Assembly (NCBI GenBank): GCA_900018345.1
Contig: FCNA01000122.1
Coordinates: forward strand, 1-36,159
Source of the DNA: Clostridiales bacterium CHKCI006
GTDB lineage: Bacteria > Bacillota_I > Bacilli_A > Erysipelotrichales > Coprobacillaceae
Length of the DNA: 36,159 nt
Direction: 5' to 3'
The notes beneath the pieces were generated by a model that made no database searches, was not told the DNA's origin, and worked only from the letters and a program-made list of their open reading frames with translations. This document shows, piece after piece, positions 1 through 8,846 of the stretch. Made by a program: the position numbers and the translations under genes. The stretch's first letter is position 1; every line of letters starts with the position of its first letter.

Positions 1-200
<200 letters not shown>

Positions 201-365
201 GTTTGTCTTGTTGACTCTTTATGTTTTTAACTCATCTTCTTCAGATAAGCTTTCTGACGTTTCGTTTTGTCTTGAAACTTTGCGTTTCTGACGTGACTTT
301 CTTTGTCTTTCAGGTTTATGTTTCAGTTTTCAATGTTCCAGCGCTGTCTTCCTGACAGCTCGTTT

Positions 366-395
366 AGTCTATCACAGAACCCTTGGCTCTGTCAA
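366..395 (-). promoter_or_regulatory. rrn promoter P2 (proximal)
   Basis: Reading the minus strand, a perfect -35 box TTGACA (390-395) is followed by 18 nt and TAGACT (366-371) as -10, preceded by TGTGA, a partial extended -10. It lies about 170 nt upstream of the 16S start. Together with the upstream copy it gives the tandem P1-P2 arrangement common in Bacillota rRNA operons. Confidence 0.75.
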
Positions 396-459
396 GAAGT
401 TTTTGAAAAAAGTTTTCTTCACCTTTCTTCATCTTCCCTCTTTTTTCGACTGCTTTGCC

Positions 460-488
460 ATTATAGCTTCTTTTATTTCCTTTGTAAA
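460..488 (-). promoter_or_regulatory. rrn promoter P1 (distal)
   Basis: On the minus strand TTTACA (483-488), a 17-nt spacer and a perfect TATAAT (460-465) form a near-consensus sigma-A promoter. The DNA further upstream (489-600) is A/T-rich with T/A tracts and could act as an UP element. Its position about 94 nt upstream of P2 and its orientation toward the 16S gene make an rRNA promoter the natural reading. Confidence 0.8.
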
Positions 489-644
489 GCTTTTTTTAAA
501 AATATTTTCATTTCAATTCTCTGTTATAAACCATTCCTTTTGATTTTAAACGCAACATCAGCGTTGGTTTTCTTCAGGATCATTCGTTGCCTTAAAACAA
601 TTTTTTATATCATGATCCATGGATATTTAAGTCCAAATGATATT

Positions 645-681
645 CACTAAGATCCATCCTCTGCCAGATCTTAGTGTTTTT
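645..681 (+). terminator. Hairpin with plus-strand T-tract between rrn promoters and ABC remnants
   Basis: CACTAAGATC (645-654) and GATCTTAGTG (667-676) form a perfect 10-bp stem with a 12-nt loop, followed on the plus strand by TTTTT. The T-tract orientation is for plus-strand transcripts, yet no plus-strand gene is visible upstream. It may also insulate the rRNA promoters from transcription arriving from the ABC region on the minus strand, although that side lacks a U-tract. Confidence 0.55.
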
Positions 682-735
682 GATGTTCATCGACCCACTT
701 TAGAGTCTGAAGACCTGTTGATATGTGGACTCTTA

Positions 736-782
736 GAAACAAAGCCCTATACCATTGCCTTGATTAGCGCTTTGGTATAGGG
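736..782 (-). terminator. Terminator overlapping the end of the dppF/nikE-like pseudogene
   Basis: On the minus strand CCCTATACCA (773-782) and TGGTATAGGG (745-754) form a perfect 10-bp stem with an 18-nt loop, followed by CTTTGTTTCT. The stop codon TAG of the pseudogene (747-749) lies in the descending arm. The T-tract is interrupted, so termination may be moderate. Confidence 0.55.
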
Positions 783-1467
783 ATCTATTGGATGGTTGAG
801 GATATCCTCTGTATTTCCTGATTCTACGACCATTCCTTCATGCATGACAACCACTCGCGTGCATTAATGATGAACCAAATTGAAATCATGCGTGATCAAT
901 AAATAACTCATATGCGTAGTCCTTTGGATTTCCATAAGTAATTCCATGATTGCTTTTTGTGTGATCAGATCCAGCGCACTGGTTGCTTCATCTAAGATCA
1001 GCAATTCAGGCTGGTGTAATAAGGCCCGTGCGATGGCAGCCCGCTGGCACTGTCCACCGCTCAATTCGTGAGGATAACGTTTCAACAGGGAAGGGTCTAA
1101 TTGGCATTGGGCCAGCAATGTCTCCCCTTGTACGGGTGTCTTTATTCCTTCCTGAAGGCTTTTTCGATGGTTCGTCTAGGATCAAAAGATGCGCCCGGCT
1201 GCTGGAAGATCATCTGCACGATTTGATAGAGTTCCCCGGACTTCATATTTAAAATATTTTTTCCCTGTAAAAGAATCCTTCCTGACTGAGGTCTTGCCAG
1301 TCGTGGATTGCTCGAGCAAGTGTGCTCTTTCCTGAACCCGATCCACTGACTAATCCCACTACTTCTCCGCTTGCAAGCGTAAACGTCACATTCTTCACAA
1401 CAGGGTGTTCTTTTTGATAAGAAATGACCAGATCTTTAATGTCCAGCATCGGTTTCATGCCACTCAC
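747..1467 (-). pseudogene. ABC transporter ATP-binding protein, DppF/OppF/NikE type (decayed)
   Basis: Pieces in different frames make up one oligopeptide/nickel-type ATPase. The N-terminal part has Walker A GSGSGKST. The middle part has the Q-loop region [14 protein letters not shown]. The C-terminal part has the signature LSGGQCQR and Walker [13 protein letters not shown], and ends DPYTKALIKAMV. One frameshift lies near 1290-1310 and another near 1155-1165 at an A-run, where a lost A would restore the frame. An in-frame TAA (864-866) interrupts the region after [11 protein letters not shown]. The order and spacing of motifs are otherwise normal, so decay looks fairly recent. It follows the partner ATPase directly with a short overlap. 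Peptide versus nickel specificity cannot be decided from this protein. Confidence 0.88.
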
Positions 1468-2227
1468 TCCATTTCCATGCTTCGATTAATTGTCTGGTAA
1501 AAGGATGACACGGGAAATATAACAACGTCTCTGTCTTACCATATTCGATGCATTTTCCATCATGCAGGATCATGAGTTCGTCTGCCAGACGCACCAAAAC
1601 TTTTAACGAGTGACTGACGATGATCATGGATGTATGATTTTCTTGGACTAATGCTTTTAATCCCATGACCACCTGCTGCGACAAAAGATTATCCAGTGCA
1701 CTGGTGGGCTCATCTGCCAGCAGCAGATCAGGGTGGGACATCATGGCCAGGGCAATCGCTACCCTCTGATTCATGCCACCGGAAAGTTCAGCCGGGTAAC
1801 ACTGATAAATCGCTTCCGCATCCTGATAGCCAAGCTTTTCCAGCCAGGCTAAGGCCAGCTATTTAGCTGCCCGTCGGTCCCGCTTGTCAAGTGTCTCAAT
1901 CATCTGTTCACCTAATCGTCGAACCGGACAAAAGGAGGCAGTAGCATTCTGAAAGATCATTCCAATCGCTTTTCCCCGCAGTTTTTGCCACTGCTTTTCT
2001 GATAGTTAGCAGAGATCCTGTCCCTGATAGAGGATGTTGCCTGTGCGATAGTTTCCCTGCTCGCCCAAGATACCTAAGCAGGCTTTTAACAGCGTACTCT
2101 TCCCGCTGCCCGATTCACCGGCGATCCCTAAGATCTTCCCTTTTCCTAATGTGAAATGGATATTGTGAAGAATTTCCTGCTGATGGTATTCAACAGAAAG
2201 ATTTTGAACTTCAATACAATCCGACAT
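1436..2227 (-). pseudogene. ABC transporter ATP-binding protein, DppD/NikD type (two in-frame stops)
   Basis: One continuous frame encodes an ATPase of about 260 residues with Walker A GESGSGKST, Q-loop IFQNATASF, signature ELSGGMNQR and Walker B LLLADEPTSALD. It is broken by an in-frame TAA (about 2005-2007, after GQDLC) and an in-frame TAG (about 1859-1861, after DRRAAK), with no frameshift seen between. The stops lie on either side of the Q-loop, so no piece makes a working ATPase. The next gene is the second ATPase of the pair and the preceding gene is the solute-binding protein. Sequencing errors are unlikely because the damage is substitution-type and repeats in the neighbours. Confidence 0.88.
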
Positions 2228-2230
2228 ACA

Positions 2231-3200
2231 CTACTCCTTTTTTAAATCGACTGTTATTTCATAGTAATCACAGGGATGGGCCACCAGACCGCTCACATTA
2301 CTTTTGGCCACCATACTCATTCGCAGATGGGAGCAAAAGAGATAAGCACAATCATCTAAGATCAGCTGCTGCATCTCAATCGCGAGTTGTGCGCGTGCTT
2401 CGATATCAAAGGTGTTTTGCATCCTGACAGCTAAGACTTCTAACTGATCATTATGATAATGCCCGTCATTATTCACAGAACTATCCAGACAATAGTACTG
2501 AAAAAAGTAAAAGGGATCACCTGTAGGAGACGTCACCATCGCGCTGAAATAGACATCCCATGAAGCTGGATCCTGAACCAGACGCTGATGATCAGCGGTA
2601 CAGTTTATTTCGACTTTCATGCCTATTTCGCGCAAGGTAGCTTGAGCTGACTGCGCCAGAATGGGAAGTTCCTGACGACTCGGATAAGTCAGCCAACGAA
2701 TTGTCAGCTTTTCTCCGTCCTTTTCCCGAATACCATCGCCATCCTGATCGATCCAGCCGGCTTGCGCGAGCAATTCCTTAGCCTTTTCTGGATCATAGGC
2801 CTCGGCCTGAACTGCATCTTTACCAAAACGCATATATTCTGGAAAAGGTCCTATGGCCGATACCCCATTGCCTGATAATAGCTGCGTCGTAAACCGTTCC
2901 TTATCGATTCCCATAGCAATCGCCTGACGAATGACGGGATCCTGCATCCTTGCGCTTTGCATATTCATGATACCAAAGAACACACGACTGGTGGCCGTAC
3001 TAGTGAAAACATAATCCTCATTCTCAAAGAGTGGATAGCTGATATAAGGCAGACCATAAGCCGCATCAATCTCACCGGCCTGCAAAGCTAAAGTCAGAGT
3101 ATCCCCATCGCTAATCGTTCACACGGTAATGTTTTCCAGCTGCGGGGTCCTATTCCAGTAGTGTTCATTTTTCTTCAGGTCCACCAAACGTGTATTGGAC
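2231..3200 (-). pseudogene. Solute-binding protein of a nickel/peptide ABC importer (SBP_bac_5), 5'-truncated with internal stop
   Basis: The longest open piece (2231-3085, 284 aa) is the C-terminal half of a family-5 extracellular solute-binding protein. It has the DPVIRQAIAMGIDKE motif, the YDPEKAKELLAQAGW motif, a DQDGDGI loop and a closing region ending in YYEITVDLKKE. The same frame continues upstream to about 3200 (RLVDLKKNEHYWN..PQLENITV) across one in-frame TGA near 3119-3121. Homology then stops abruptly, without signal peptide or N-terminal lobe. Foreign DNA begins there. The gene abuts the two ATPase remnants on the same strand; the permease genes expected in such operons are missing. 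The tail resembles proteins often annotated as nickel-binding NikA-like, but peptide specificity is equally possible. Confidence 0.85.
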
Positions 3201-3363
3201 GAACACCTACTTCTTTAGCGGCGGCTTCGCCGTCAAGGTGATGCTCTGATACGAAACAGAAACCGCATCTTAGATGAAAGTCTAAGGTGGCGGGTTTTGT
3301 TATGTCCGCACATTCGTTAATTGCGCTTTCCTTTGTTACAATACAGGCAAAGGAGGATTCGAT
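3201..3363 (+). other. Island junction and promoter region
   Basis: The homology of the solute-binding pseudogene ends near 3200 and a different sequence begins. CTTAGA (3268-3273 region) and TCTAAG form a small hairpin flanked by partly complementary CCGC/GCGGG and a GTTTTGTT tail, possibly a terminator from the donor element. A TGTTACAAT extended -10 (3334-3342) precedes a strong AAAGGAGG site for the first plus-strand gene. No target duplication or inverted repeat was recognised. Confidence 0.45.
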
Positions 3364-3549
3364 ATGCGAGATAAGAAGTATTACATAGTGCTTGATGATT
3401 TTGAACGGCGGGTGATTGTGAACTGCCTGAACGAAATGCGGAACAAGATTATTGCTGAGGGCAAGTACACCGATGCGGTGGATGAAGTTCTATTGAAAAT
3501 CATTGGTGCAAAACAAAAGAAATTCAAAGTAATTTACAAGGAGGCGTGA
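3364..3549 (+). CDS. Small hypothetical protein of clostridial mobile elements
   Basis: A 61-aa charged protein starting MRDKKYYIVLDDFERRV, with an AAAGGAGG site just upstream of its ATG. Its stop overlaps the region of the next start, so the two genes are translationally coupled. From memory, similar short ORFs often precede TnpV-type genes in clostridial integrative elements. I do not recognise a domain. It has no signal peptide or membrane segment and is probably cytoplasmic. Its role is unknown. Confidence 0.7.
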   Translation: MRDKKYYIVLDDFERRVIVNCLNEMRNKIIAEGKYTDAVDEVLLKIIGAKQKKFKVIYKEA

Positions 3550-3551
3550 TT

Positions 3552-3929
3552 ATGGAAAAGTACATTTATGACGAAAAGAACGGTCTTTGGTTCGAACTTC
3601 AAGGTGACTACTATATACCGTGTTTAAAACTGCCCGAAGGAGAACAACAGCCTGTCGGTTTATGGGGACAGCGACATTTGCAGTATATCAAGCAAAATCG
3701 TAAGGTCTTTTATCTCAATCTGCTGACAAGCGGTAAACTGAACGGCTACCTCTCAGATATTGACAAACAGGCTGAGGAGATGTTTTTTCGCTTGGTAAAA
3801 CAGATAGCGGAGCATGAGGGTGTTACCGAGAAACTCAAAGCGGATAATCAAATGAAATGGGTTGCTCAAATGAATAACATCCGCAGCAGAGCAAAGGAAG
3901 TCATAAATAATGAATTGATTTTTTCATAA
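3552..3929 (+). CDS. tnpV: TnpV family transposon-encoded protein
   Basis: A protein of about 125 aa with the pattern of the TnpV family of Tn4451-like clostridial elements. It has an opening YIYDEKNGLWFEL, a central GLWGQRHLQYIKQNRK block, the NLLTSGKLNGYLSDID segment and a closing MNNIRSRAKEVIN motif. The start I prefer is the ATG at 3552, behind AAGGAGG (3539-3545). The function of TnpV is not well established; it travels with serine-recombinase transposons but is not the recombinase. No recombinase is present here, so the element looks like a remnant. It is followed by a strong terminator and then by kdpE on the opposite strand. Confidence 0.85.
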   Translation: MEKYIYDEKNGLWFELQGDYYIPCLKLPEGEQQPVGLWGQRHLQYIKQNRKVFYLNLLTSGKLNGYLSDIDKQAEEMFFRLVKQIAEHEGVTEKLKADNQMKWVAQMNNIRSRAKEVINNELIFS

Positions 3930-3937
3930 AAGATTAA

Positions 3938-3978
3938 CGGTGCTGTAAAGATCAAAAGGATTTACAGCACCGTTTTTG
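3938..3978 (+). terminator. Intrinsic terminator after tnpV (possibly bidirectional)
   Basis: CGGTGCTGTAAA (3938-3949) and TTTACAGCACCG (3961-3972) form a perfect 12-bp stem with an 11-nt loop, followed by TTTTTG. It ends the plus-strand pair. It also lies just downstream of kdpE on the minus strand, where the flank is less T-rich. Confidence 0.88.
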
Positions 3979-4002
3979 CGTATTCATTTTTTGTTTAACA
4001 AA

Positions 4003-4704
4003 TTATTCAACCTTCACCATTCTGTAACCAACGCCGATATGCGTTTGGATATATTGTGGAGAATCTGCGTCCTTTTCCAGTTTTTTGCGGAGCGTTGCCA
4101 TAAAGACGCGCAGAGAGGCAATATCGTTATCCCAACAACTGCCCCAAATGCTCTGTGTAATAAAGGTATGGGTTAAAACCTTGCCTATATTTCTTGAAAG
4201 CAGACACAGAAGTTTATATTCAATAGGTGTAAGGTGCAATTCTTCATCGCCTAAATAGGCGCATCCTGCGGCATAATCTATACGAAGCTGACCGTTTGTG
4301 AAAACGGACGCTTCGGCGGCGGTCTCGTTCTGTATCATATTAAGCCGCCTTTGCGTTACCCTGAGCCTTGCCAAAAGTTCTTCCACCGAAAACGGTTTGG
4401 TCAGATAATCGTCGGCGCCTGCATCGAGTGCGTCAATTTTATCGGTATCTTCGCTTCGTGCGCTGATAACGATAATCGGCATATTCGACCAAGTGCGGAT
4501 TTTTTTAATAACATCAACGCCGTCAATATCGGGAAGTCCTAAATCTAAGAGGACAATATCGGGATTGTGCGATGACGCTTCCAAAATGGCGGTGGAACCG
4601 TTAGGTGCGGTTAAGTATCTGTAATCGTGCGCTTTAAGGGTTGTTGTAATAAGATTTTTGACCGAATTATCATCTTCAACAACCAATATCAATGGTTTAT
4701 TCAT
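4003..4704 (-). CDS. kdpE: Response regulator KdpE
   Basis: A 233-aa OmpR/PhoB-type response regulator. The receiver domain (about 1-115) has acidic residues Asp11/Asp12, phosphoacceptor Asp54 in VLLDLGLPD and Lys103 in LTKPF. A winged-helix DNA-binding domain (about 130-230) includes the ELHLTPIEYKLL and RVFMATLRKKLE segments. KdpE is phosphorylated by KdpD and activates the kdpFABC promoter under potassium limitation or turgor stress. Its ATG overlaps the end of kdpD by 8 nt (ATGAATAA), so the two are translationally coupled. It is the last gene of the kdp cluster here. Confidence 0.95.
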   Translation of the reverse strand: MNKPLILVVEDDNSVKNLITTTLKAHDYRYLTAPNGSTAILEASSHNPDIVLLDLGLPDIDGVDVIKKIRTWSNMPIIVISARSEDTDKIDALDAGADDYLTKPFSVEELLARLRVTQRRLNMIQNETAAEASVFTNGQLRIDYAAGCAYLGDEELHLTPIEYKLLCLLSRNIGKVLTHTFITQSIWGSCWDNDIASLRVFMATLRKKLEKDADSPQYIQTHIGVGYRMVKVE

Positions 4705-7399
4705 GAATTTCTACCTCCCCGGCAGGTAATGTAACAGTGAACACCGTGCCGTGCGGTGTGTTGTCTGAAACGGTTATTTTGCCGCCGTGTGCATTTACAA
4801 TGGAACGGCACAGCGACAAGCCCAGCCCCAAGCTGCGGCGGCTGTCGGCTATTTTATTTGCACCGCTGTAAAACATATCAAATACCCGCTCTTTCATATC
4901 ATCGGGTATCCCGTCGCCGTCATCGGCAATGGTTATAACAGCTTTATCTTCCTGCTTCCAAGTTTTAATCAAAATATTAGAACCTTTAGGCGTGTATTTA
5001 ATGGCGTTATCCACAATATTTATAATAACCTGTACCATAAGCTTTGCGTCCATTTTGGCGAGCAGATAATCTTCTTTATGCCGAACGGTAATATGATGTT
5101 CTACGCTTTTTCGGTTCACATGATGTAGCGCTTCTGTGATGACATCGTCTACTAAATCCTCTGTAATGTTAAGATTAAGCCGTCCTTCTTCGATTCTTGC
5201 GACCGAAAGCAGATTTTCCACCAAATTGATAAGCCACATAGAGTCATCGTAAATATCGGTATAAAGCTGATTCTTTGTCGCTTCGTCAAAGGAATTGCCG
5301 TTTGATATAAGGTTGCTTGCATTGCCTGAAATGGAAGTAAGCGGCGTTCGCAAATCGTGGGAAATAGCCCGCAAGAGATTGGCACGGAGCTGTTCATTCT
5401 TAGCGAGAATTGCCGCTTCTTCTTTCTCTCTTGCATTCTTTTCGTTTTCCAGCGACAAAGCACATTCGCCGAGTATAGACAAAAGAATACTCTTTTCAAA
5501 CGAATCAAGCGGCTCATTGCCTATATAAATGCCGACAACACCGTAGACTCGGCTGTTTACCCTTACTGCAAGGCATAGGCATTTTGCACTTGAAAGCGTT
5601 TCGGTAGTAGCGCCTGCGTGCTTGTTATTTTTCAGTACCCACTCTGCAACCGCCTTTTCATTTATACCGGTTATTTCCTCGTCCGTTTTGTCACCTGAAA
5701 CGGTAAAAATATGCGGCTCGCTTAAAGTTTCGTTTTCTGACAAATAGAACACAATATCCTTACCGAGCAGTTTAATAAGTTGATTTGCCGTTGCAGAAAC
5801 GATTTCGTTTTTACCCTTTGCCTGCTGTAAAAGCTGGTTTGTGTCAAACAGCACCTTGGTTCTGTAAGCAGCCTGCGCAGCCTGCTTTGCATGATTTTTG
5901 AGCTTTACGGCAAGAGAGCTTGTAAGCAGCGCCGCCAAAAACATAATCAAAAAGGTGACAGGATAGCCTTGATCGTAAGCCTGAAGAGTGAAGTGCGGTT
6001 CGGTGAAGAAAAAGTTGAAAACCAATACGCTGACAATAGAGGATATCAGACTGTAAATTCGATGCCTTGTCACAACCGAGGTTACAAGGACACCGAGAAC
6101 ATATACCGTTATAATATTGGCTTCTGCAAAGCCCAAGTATCGAAACAGCATTCCGATACAGCTTGACAAAATCAAAATAGCAACGCTTTTCAAGAGATCG
6201 GAAACCGAGAACACGATTTCATTTTTCTTCCTTGCTTTTTTGACACGGTATGCTACACTTTTCCCTTCTGTGTCCGGTATAATATGCACATCCAAATTCG
6301 GCGTACTTGCAATTAACTTATCTGTAAGCGTAGGTTTAGAGAATATGCTCCTTCGGGTTGCAGCGCTCCTGCCAATCACGATTTTCGACACGCCCGACAG
6401 CCTTGCAAACTCAGCTATTTGAAAAGGTACATCTTCCCCGTACACAGTTTCGATTTTTGCGCCGAGCTGTTCCGCAAGACGCATATTGCTCCGCAGTCGC
6501 TTTACATCTTCCTCGGACATGACCTGATAATCAGGGGTTTCCACAAACAGCGCGGTAAAAGCACCCTTAAAGGCATTCGCCATTCGGGCAGCAGTACGAA
6601 TGATTTTGGGATTGGACGGCGATGATGAAAGGCAGACAAGGATATGCTCGTCCGTATGATAATCGCTGTGGCTTTTAATTCTTACAGCTTCGGTAAGCAG
6701 ATTTACTCTATCAGCGCAGCGTCGCAAAGCAATTTCACGAAGCGCCGTAAGATTTTCCACGGTAAAGAAATTCTCTGTTGCACGCTCAGCCTGAGTCGGG
6801 TTATAAACTTTACCCGCTTGCAGCCGTTCAATCAATTCCTGCGGCTCAATATCAACAAGCTCAACCTGACCGGCATTATCAAATACCGAATCGGGGATAC
6901 GCTCGTGTACCATAATGCCCGTTATAGATGCAACGGTGTCATTGAGACTTTCAATATGCTGAACATTTACCGTGGTATAAACATCTATTCCCGCATTAAG
7001 CAGCTCTTCAATATCCTGATAACGCTTTGTATGTCGGCACACAGGCGCATTGGTATGGGCAAGCTCATCCACAAGGATTAACTGTGGGTGCCTGGCAAGC
7101 GCAGCATCAAGGTTAAATTCCGAAAGAGTAATTCCGTTATATTCCGAAACAAGATTCGGAAGACATTCCAGCCCGTTTACAAGTGCAGAGGTCTGCGGAC
7201 GGGCGTGCGGTTCAATGTAACCTGCAACAACATCAACACCGCGCCTCTTTGCCGAATGTGCGGCTTTCAGCATGGCATAGGTTTTGCCTACGCCTGCGGC
7301 ATATCCGAAAAATATCTTCAAATGCCCGCGATTAAGGCTTTGTTCTTCCTTTTCAATTTGCTTCAAAATCTGTTCCGGGCTTTGCCTTGTTTCGTCCAT
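4697..7399 (-). CDS. kdpD: Sensor histidine kinase KdpD
   Basis: A 900-aa kinase using the ATG at 7399, which has AGGAGGT seven nt upstream. An in-frame start 8 codons earlier would include that site and is rejected. The N-terminal KdpD domain has Walker A GYAAGVGKT (about 32-40) and a Walker-B-like ILVDELAHTN. A universal-stress-like domain (about 245-370) begins ILVCLSSSPSN. Four membrane segments follow (about 400-510), then a GAF-like region. The HisKA domain has His681 in AISHDLRTPLTS. The ATPase domain has an N box NIVDNAIKYTP, a G1 DDGDG and a G2 GLGLSL. All key kinase residues are present. It senses potassium/turgor at the membrane and passes phosphate to KdpE. Confidence 0.95.
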   Translation of the reverse strand: MDETRQSPEQILKQIEKEEQSLNRGHLKIFFGYAAGVGKTYAMLKAAHSAKRRGVDVVAGYIEPHARPQTSALVNGLECLPNLVSEYNGITLSEFNLDAALARHPQLILVDELAHTNAPVCRHTKRYQDIEELLNAGIDVYTTVNVQHIESLNDTVASITGIMVHERIPDSVFDNAGQVELVDIEPQELIERLQAGKVYNPTQAERATENFFTVENLTALREIALRRCADRVNLLTEAVRIKSHSDYHTDEHILVCLSSSPSNPKIIRTAARMANAFKGAFTALFVETPDYQVMSEEDVKRLRSNMRLAEQLGAKIETVYGEDVPFQIAEFARLSGVSKIVIGRSAATRRSIFSKPTLTDKLIASTPNLDVHIIPDTEGKSVAYRVKKARKKNEIVFSVSDLLKSVAILILSSCIGMLFRYLGFAEANIITVYVLGVLVTSVVTRHRIYSLISSIVSVLVFNFFFTEPHFTLQAYDQGYPVTFLIMFLAALLTSSLAVKLKNHAKQAAQAAYRTKVLFDTNQLLQQAKGKNEIVSATANQLIKLLGKDIVFYLSENETLSEPHIFTVSGDKTDEEITGINEKAVAEWVLKNNKHAGATTETLSSAKCLCLAVRVNSRVYGVVGIYIGNEPLDSFEKSILLSILGECALSLENEKNAREKEEAAILAKNEQLRANLLRAISHDLRTPLTSISGNASNLISNGNSFDEATKNQLYTDIYDDSMWLINLVENLLSVARIEEGRLNLNITEDLVDDVITEALHHVNRKSVEHHITVRHKEDYLLAKMDAKLMVQVIINIVDNAIKYTPKGSNILIKTWKQEDKAVITIADDGDGIPDDMKERVFDMFYSGANKIADSRRSLGLGLSLCRSIVNAHGGKITVSDNTPHGTVFTVTLPAGEVEIHE

Positions 7400-7440
7400 A
7401 AAAATACCTCCTGTAAGTCTCATATTTTAAGAGAGCGAAA

Positions 7441-8355
7441 TTAAAAGAATTTTTTCCTTTTGAAGTAAATATATTCGACGACTGCAATAATCAGCGCAAC
7501 AAGTATAACAACCGGGTAACCGTACCGCCATTTAAGCTCAGGCATATAGGCAAAGTTCATTCCGTACCATCCCGTGATTAAAGTAAGAGGCAGGAAAAAG
7601 GTTGTGACGATTGTGAGAATCCCCATAATTTTATTTTGCCGTGCGTCTTGCTTTGACTGATAAAGCTCACGAAGCTGAAGCATATTTTCACGAAGCAGCT
7701 GAACATGATTTTGCAATCTCTCGGCACGATAGGCAAATTTATCCCAGTCCTGCGTATCGTCTGCAAATGAAGAGCACGTGCGGGATTGAAACAACTCTCC
7801 GATATTCGTCAGTTGTTCATAGTAAGCGTTTAATTCGGACAGCTTTTGCCTGTGTTTTGTGAGCAAAGGGAAAAAGTCTGCCGAACCGCCGGAACCGATA
7901 TTTTCTTCCATTTTCTCTGTTTCTGACTCTATGTGAGAAAGATAGAGAACATCATCTTCTATCATTTGCTCCATAAACCGCAAAAGAAGCTGAGCCGGGC
8001 TGTTCAGTTCCTGAAGCATACCTATCCGTTTGTCTACCCATAATTTCAAATCGCCTACATCTTCGACAAATAAGAGCGACTGTCCCGTCAAATAAAAGCC
8101 GAAAGAAAGCTGCGGTGAACGCTGTTCGCTTTTCTGAGGCAGGCGTAAGGTCCCGATGATGCAGTTTTTGAACACTTCCGCTTTACAGTAACGAATCGAT
8201 CCGAGGCAGTGGAGAAGTTCTTTATAATACGGCAGTTGTTCTTTACATTCGTGAAATTCCGCCGTACTCATAACCGTGAAAAACGGTTTTCTATCGCCGC
8301 AGTTTTGGGCGGCTTGCAGACTCCCGTCTTTTGAATCAATGAAGTATTGCATCAT
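7441..8355 (-). CDS. CorA-like divalent cation transporter family protein
   Basis: A 304-aa protein with the CorA layout: a long soluble N-terminal part rich in helices, then two membrane segments near the C terminus with the signature YGMNF (about 264-268) between them, and a basic tail FKRKKFF. CorA proteins are homopentameric Mg2+ (Co2+, Ni2+) channels; the substrate here is not known. AAAGGAGG precedes two consecutive ATGs (8355 and 8352); the second has the better spacing. It sits between the CBS/LysR remnants and kdpD on the same strand, so it is probably cotranscribed with kdp. Similar CorA-like genes occur in some clostridial kdp clusters, from memory. Confidence 0.85.
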   Translation of the reverse strand: MMQYFIDSKDGSLQAAQNCGDRKPFFTVMSTAEFHECKEQLPYYKELLHCLGSIRYCKAEVFKNCIIGTLRLPQKSEQRSPQLSFGFYLTGQSLLFVEDVGDLKLWVDKRIGMLQELNSPAQLLLRFMEQMIEDDVLYLSHIESETEKMEENIGSGGSADFFPLLTKHRQKLSELNAYYEQLTNIGELFQSRTCSSFADDTQDWDKFAYRAERLQNHVQLLRENMLQLRELYQSKQDARQNKIMGILTIVTTFFLPLTLITGWYGMNFAYMPELKWRYGYPVVILVALIIAVVEYIYFKRKKFF

Positions 8356-8402
8356 AGTACCTCCTTTCCGCTCTTTATTATATCACAGTATGAAAGTGTT
8401 TT

Positions 8403-8840
8403 CTACTTTACATATTCCGCATTGATTGCCGCTTGATTTGACAAAAGCAAATCAGAAAAGCTATTGACAAGGGCGTTGCTTGAAGCCTTTTTCCATACCA
8501 CAGCGGTCTGACTTCCTGAAGGATTCAGCGGTTCTATCGTACATCCTGCTTGCTCACAGATAATACTATGTTGCTTTGTAGAAATGATAAGACAGTTGTA
8601 GGTATCGCCATTTGCAGAAGCATTGTTTTCTATAAAGCCAAAGTCAATGCGTTTTTTGTTTAGCTTATCATATATATCCTCTGTATTTCCAAACAGGAAA
8701 TGGAGCTGACAATTCGGATTTGCTTTTGAAAACTTTTCAAGCAGCGGCATCAGCGAATCTATTATCATAGGATTATCAAATGCAATTAAAAGACTGTTTT
8801 CTGCGATTTCAGCGTCAATTAAGCGGCGGTTATTTGCTAA
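8403..8840 (-). pseudogene. LysR-type effector-binding domain remnant (no HTH)
   Basis: The ORF from the first ATG (8768) gives 121 aa, but the same frame is open from just after the CBS stop (RFLANNRRLIDAEIAENSLL). The sequence PLLEKFSKANPNCQLHF, the KRIDFGFIEN strand and a second lobe ending in NSFSDLLLS match the first part of a LysR regulator effector-binding domain. The winged HTH that should precede it is absent. I see no ribosome binding site for an internal start. It most likely is the tail of a former regulator in the kdp cluster, now non-functional. The assignment rests on the general LysR pattern and is moderate. Confidence 0.55.
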
Positions 8841-8846
8841 AAAGCG

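Larger units (their letters stand above)
201..744 (-). other. rrn leader and promoter region, no protein gene
   Basis: I see no credible gene in this stretch. On the minus strand it holds two tandem rRNA promoters and a T/C-rich transcribed leader for the 16S gene. A 115-aa plus-strand reading frame over 303-650 lacks a ribosome binding site and has a low-complexity Phe/Leu/Ser composition, so I treat it as chance. TTTCTGACGT occurs twice in the leader (about 252-261 and 284-293), possibly part of the stem that helps process the 16S 5' end; that role is inference. Confidence 0.7.

Noticed and set aside
303-650. 115-aa plus-strand ORF
   Set aside because: It lies across two strong minus-strand rrn promoters, has no ribosome binding site and is a low-complexity Phe/Leu/Ser sequence.
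5152-7444. Several 60-145-aa ORFs opposite kdpD
   Set aside because: All are frame shadows of the well-supported kdpD gene, without ribosome binding sites or recognisable domains.
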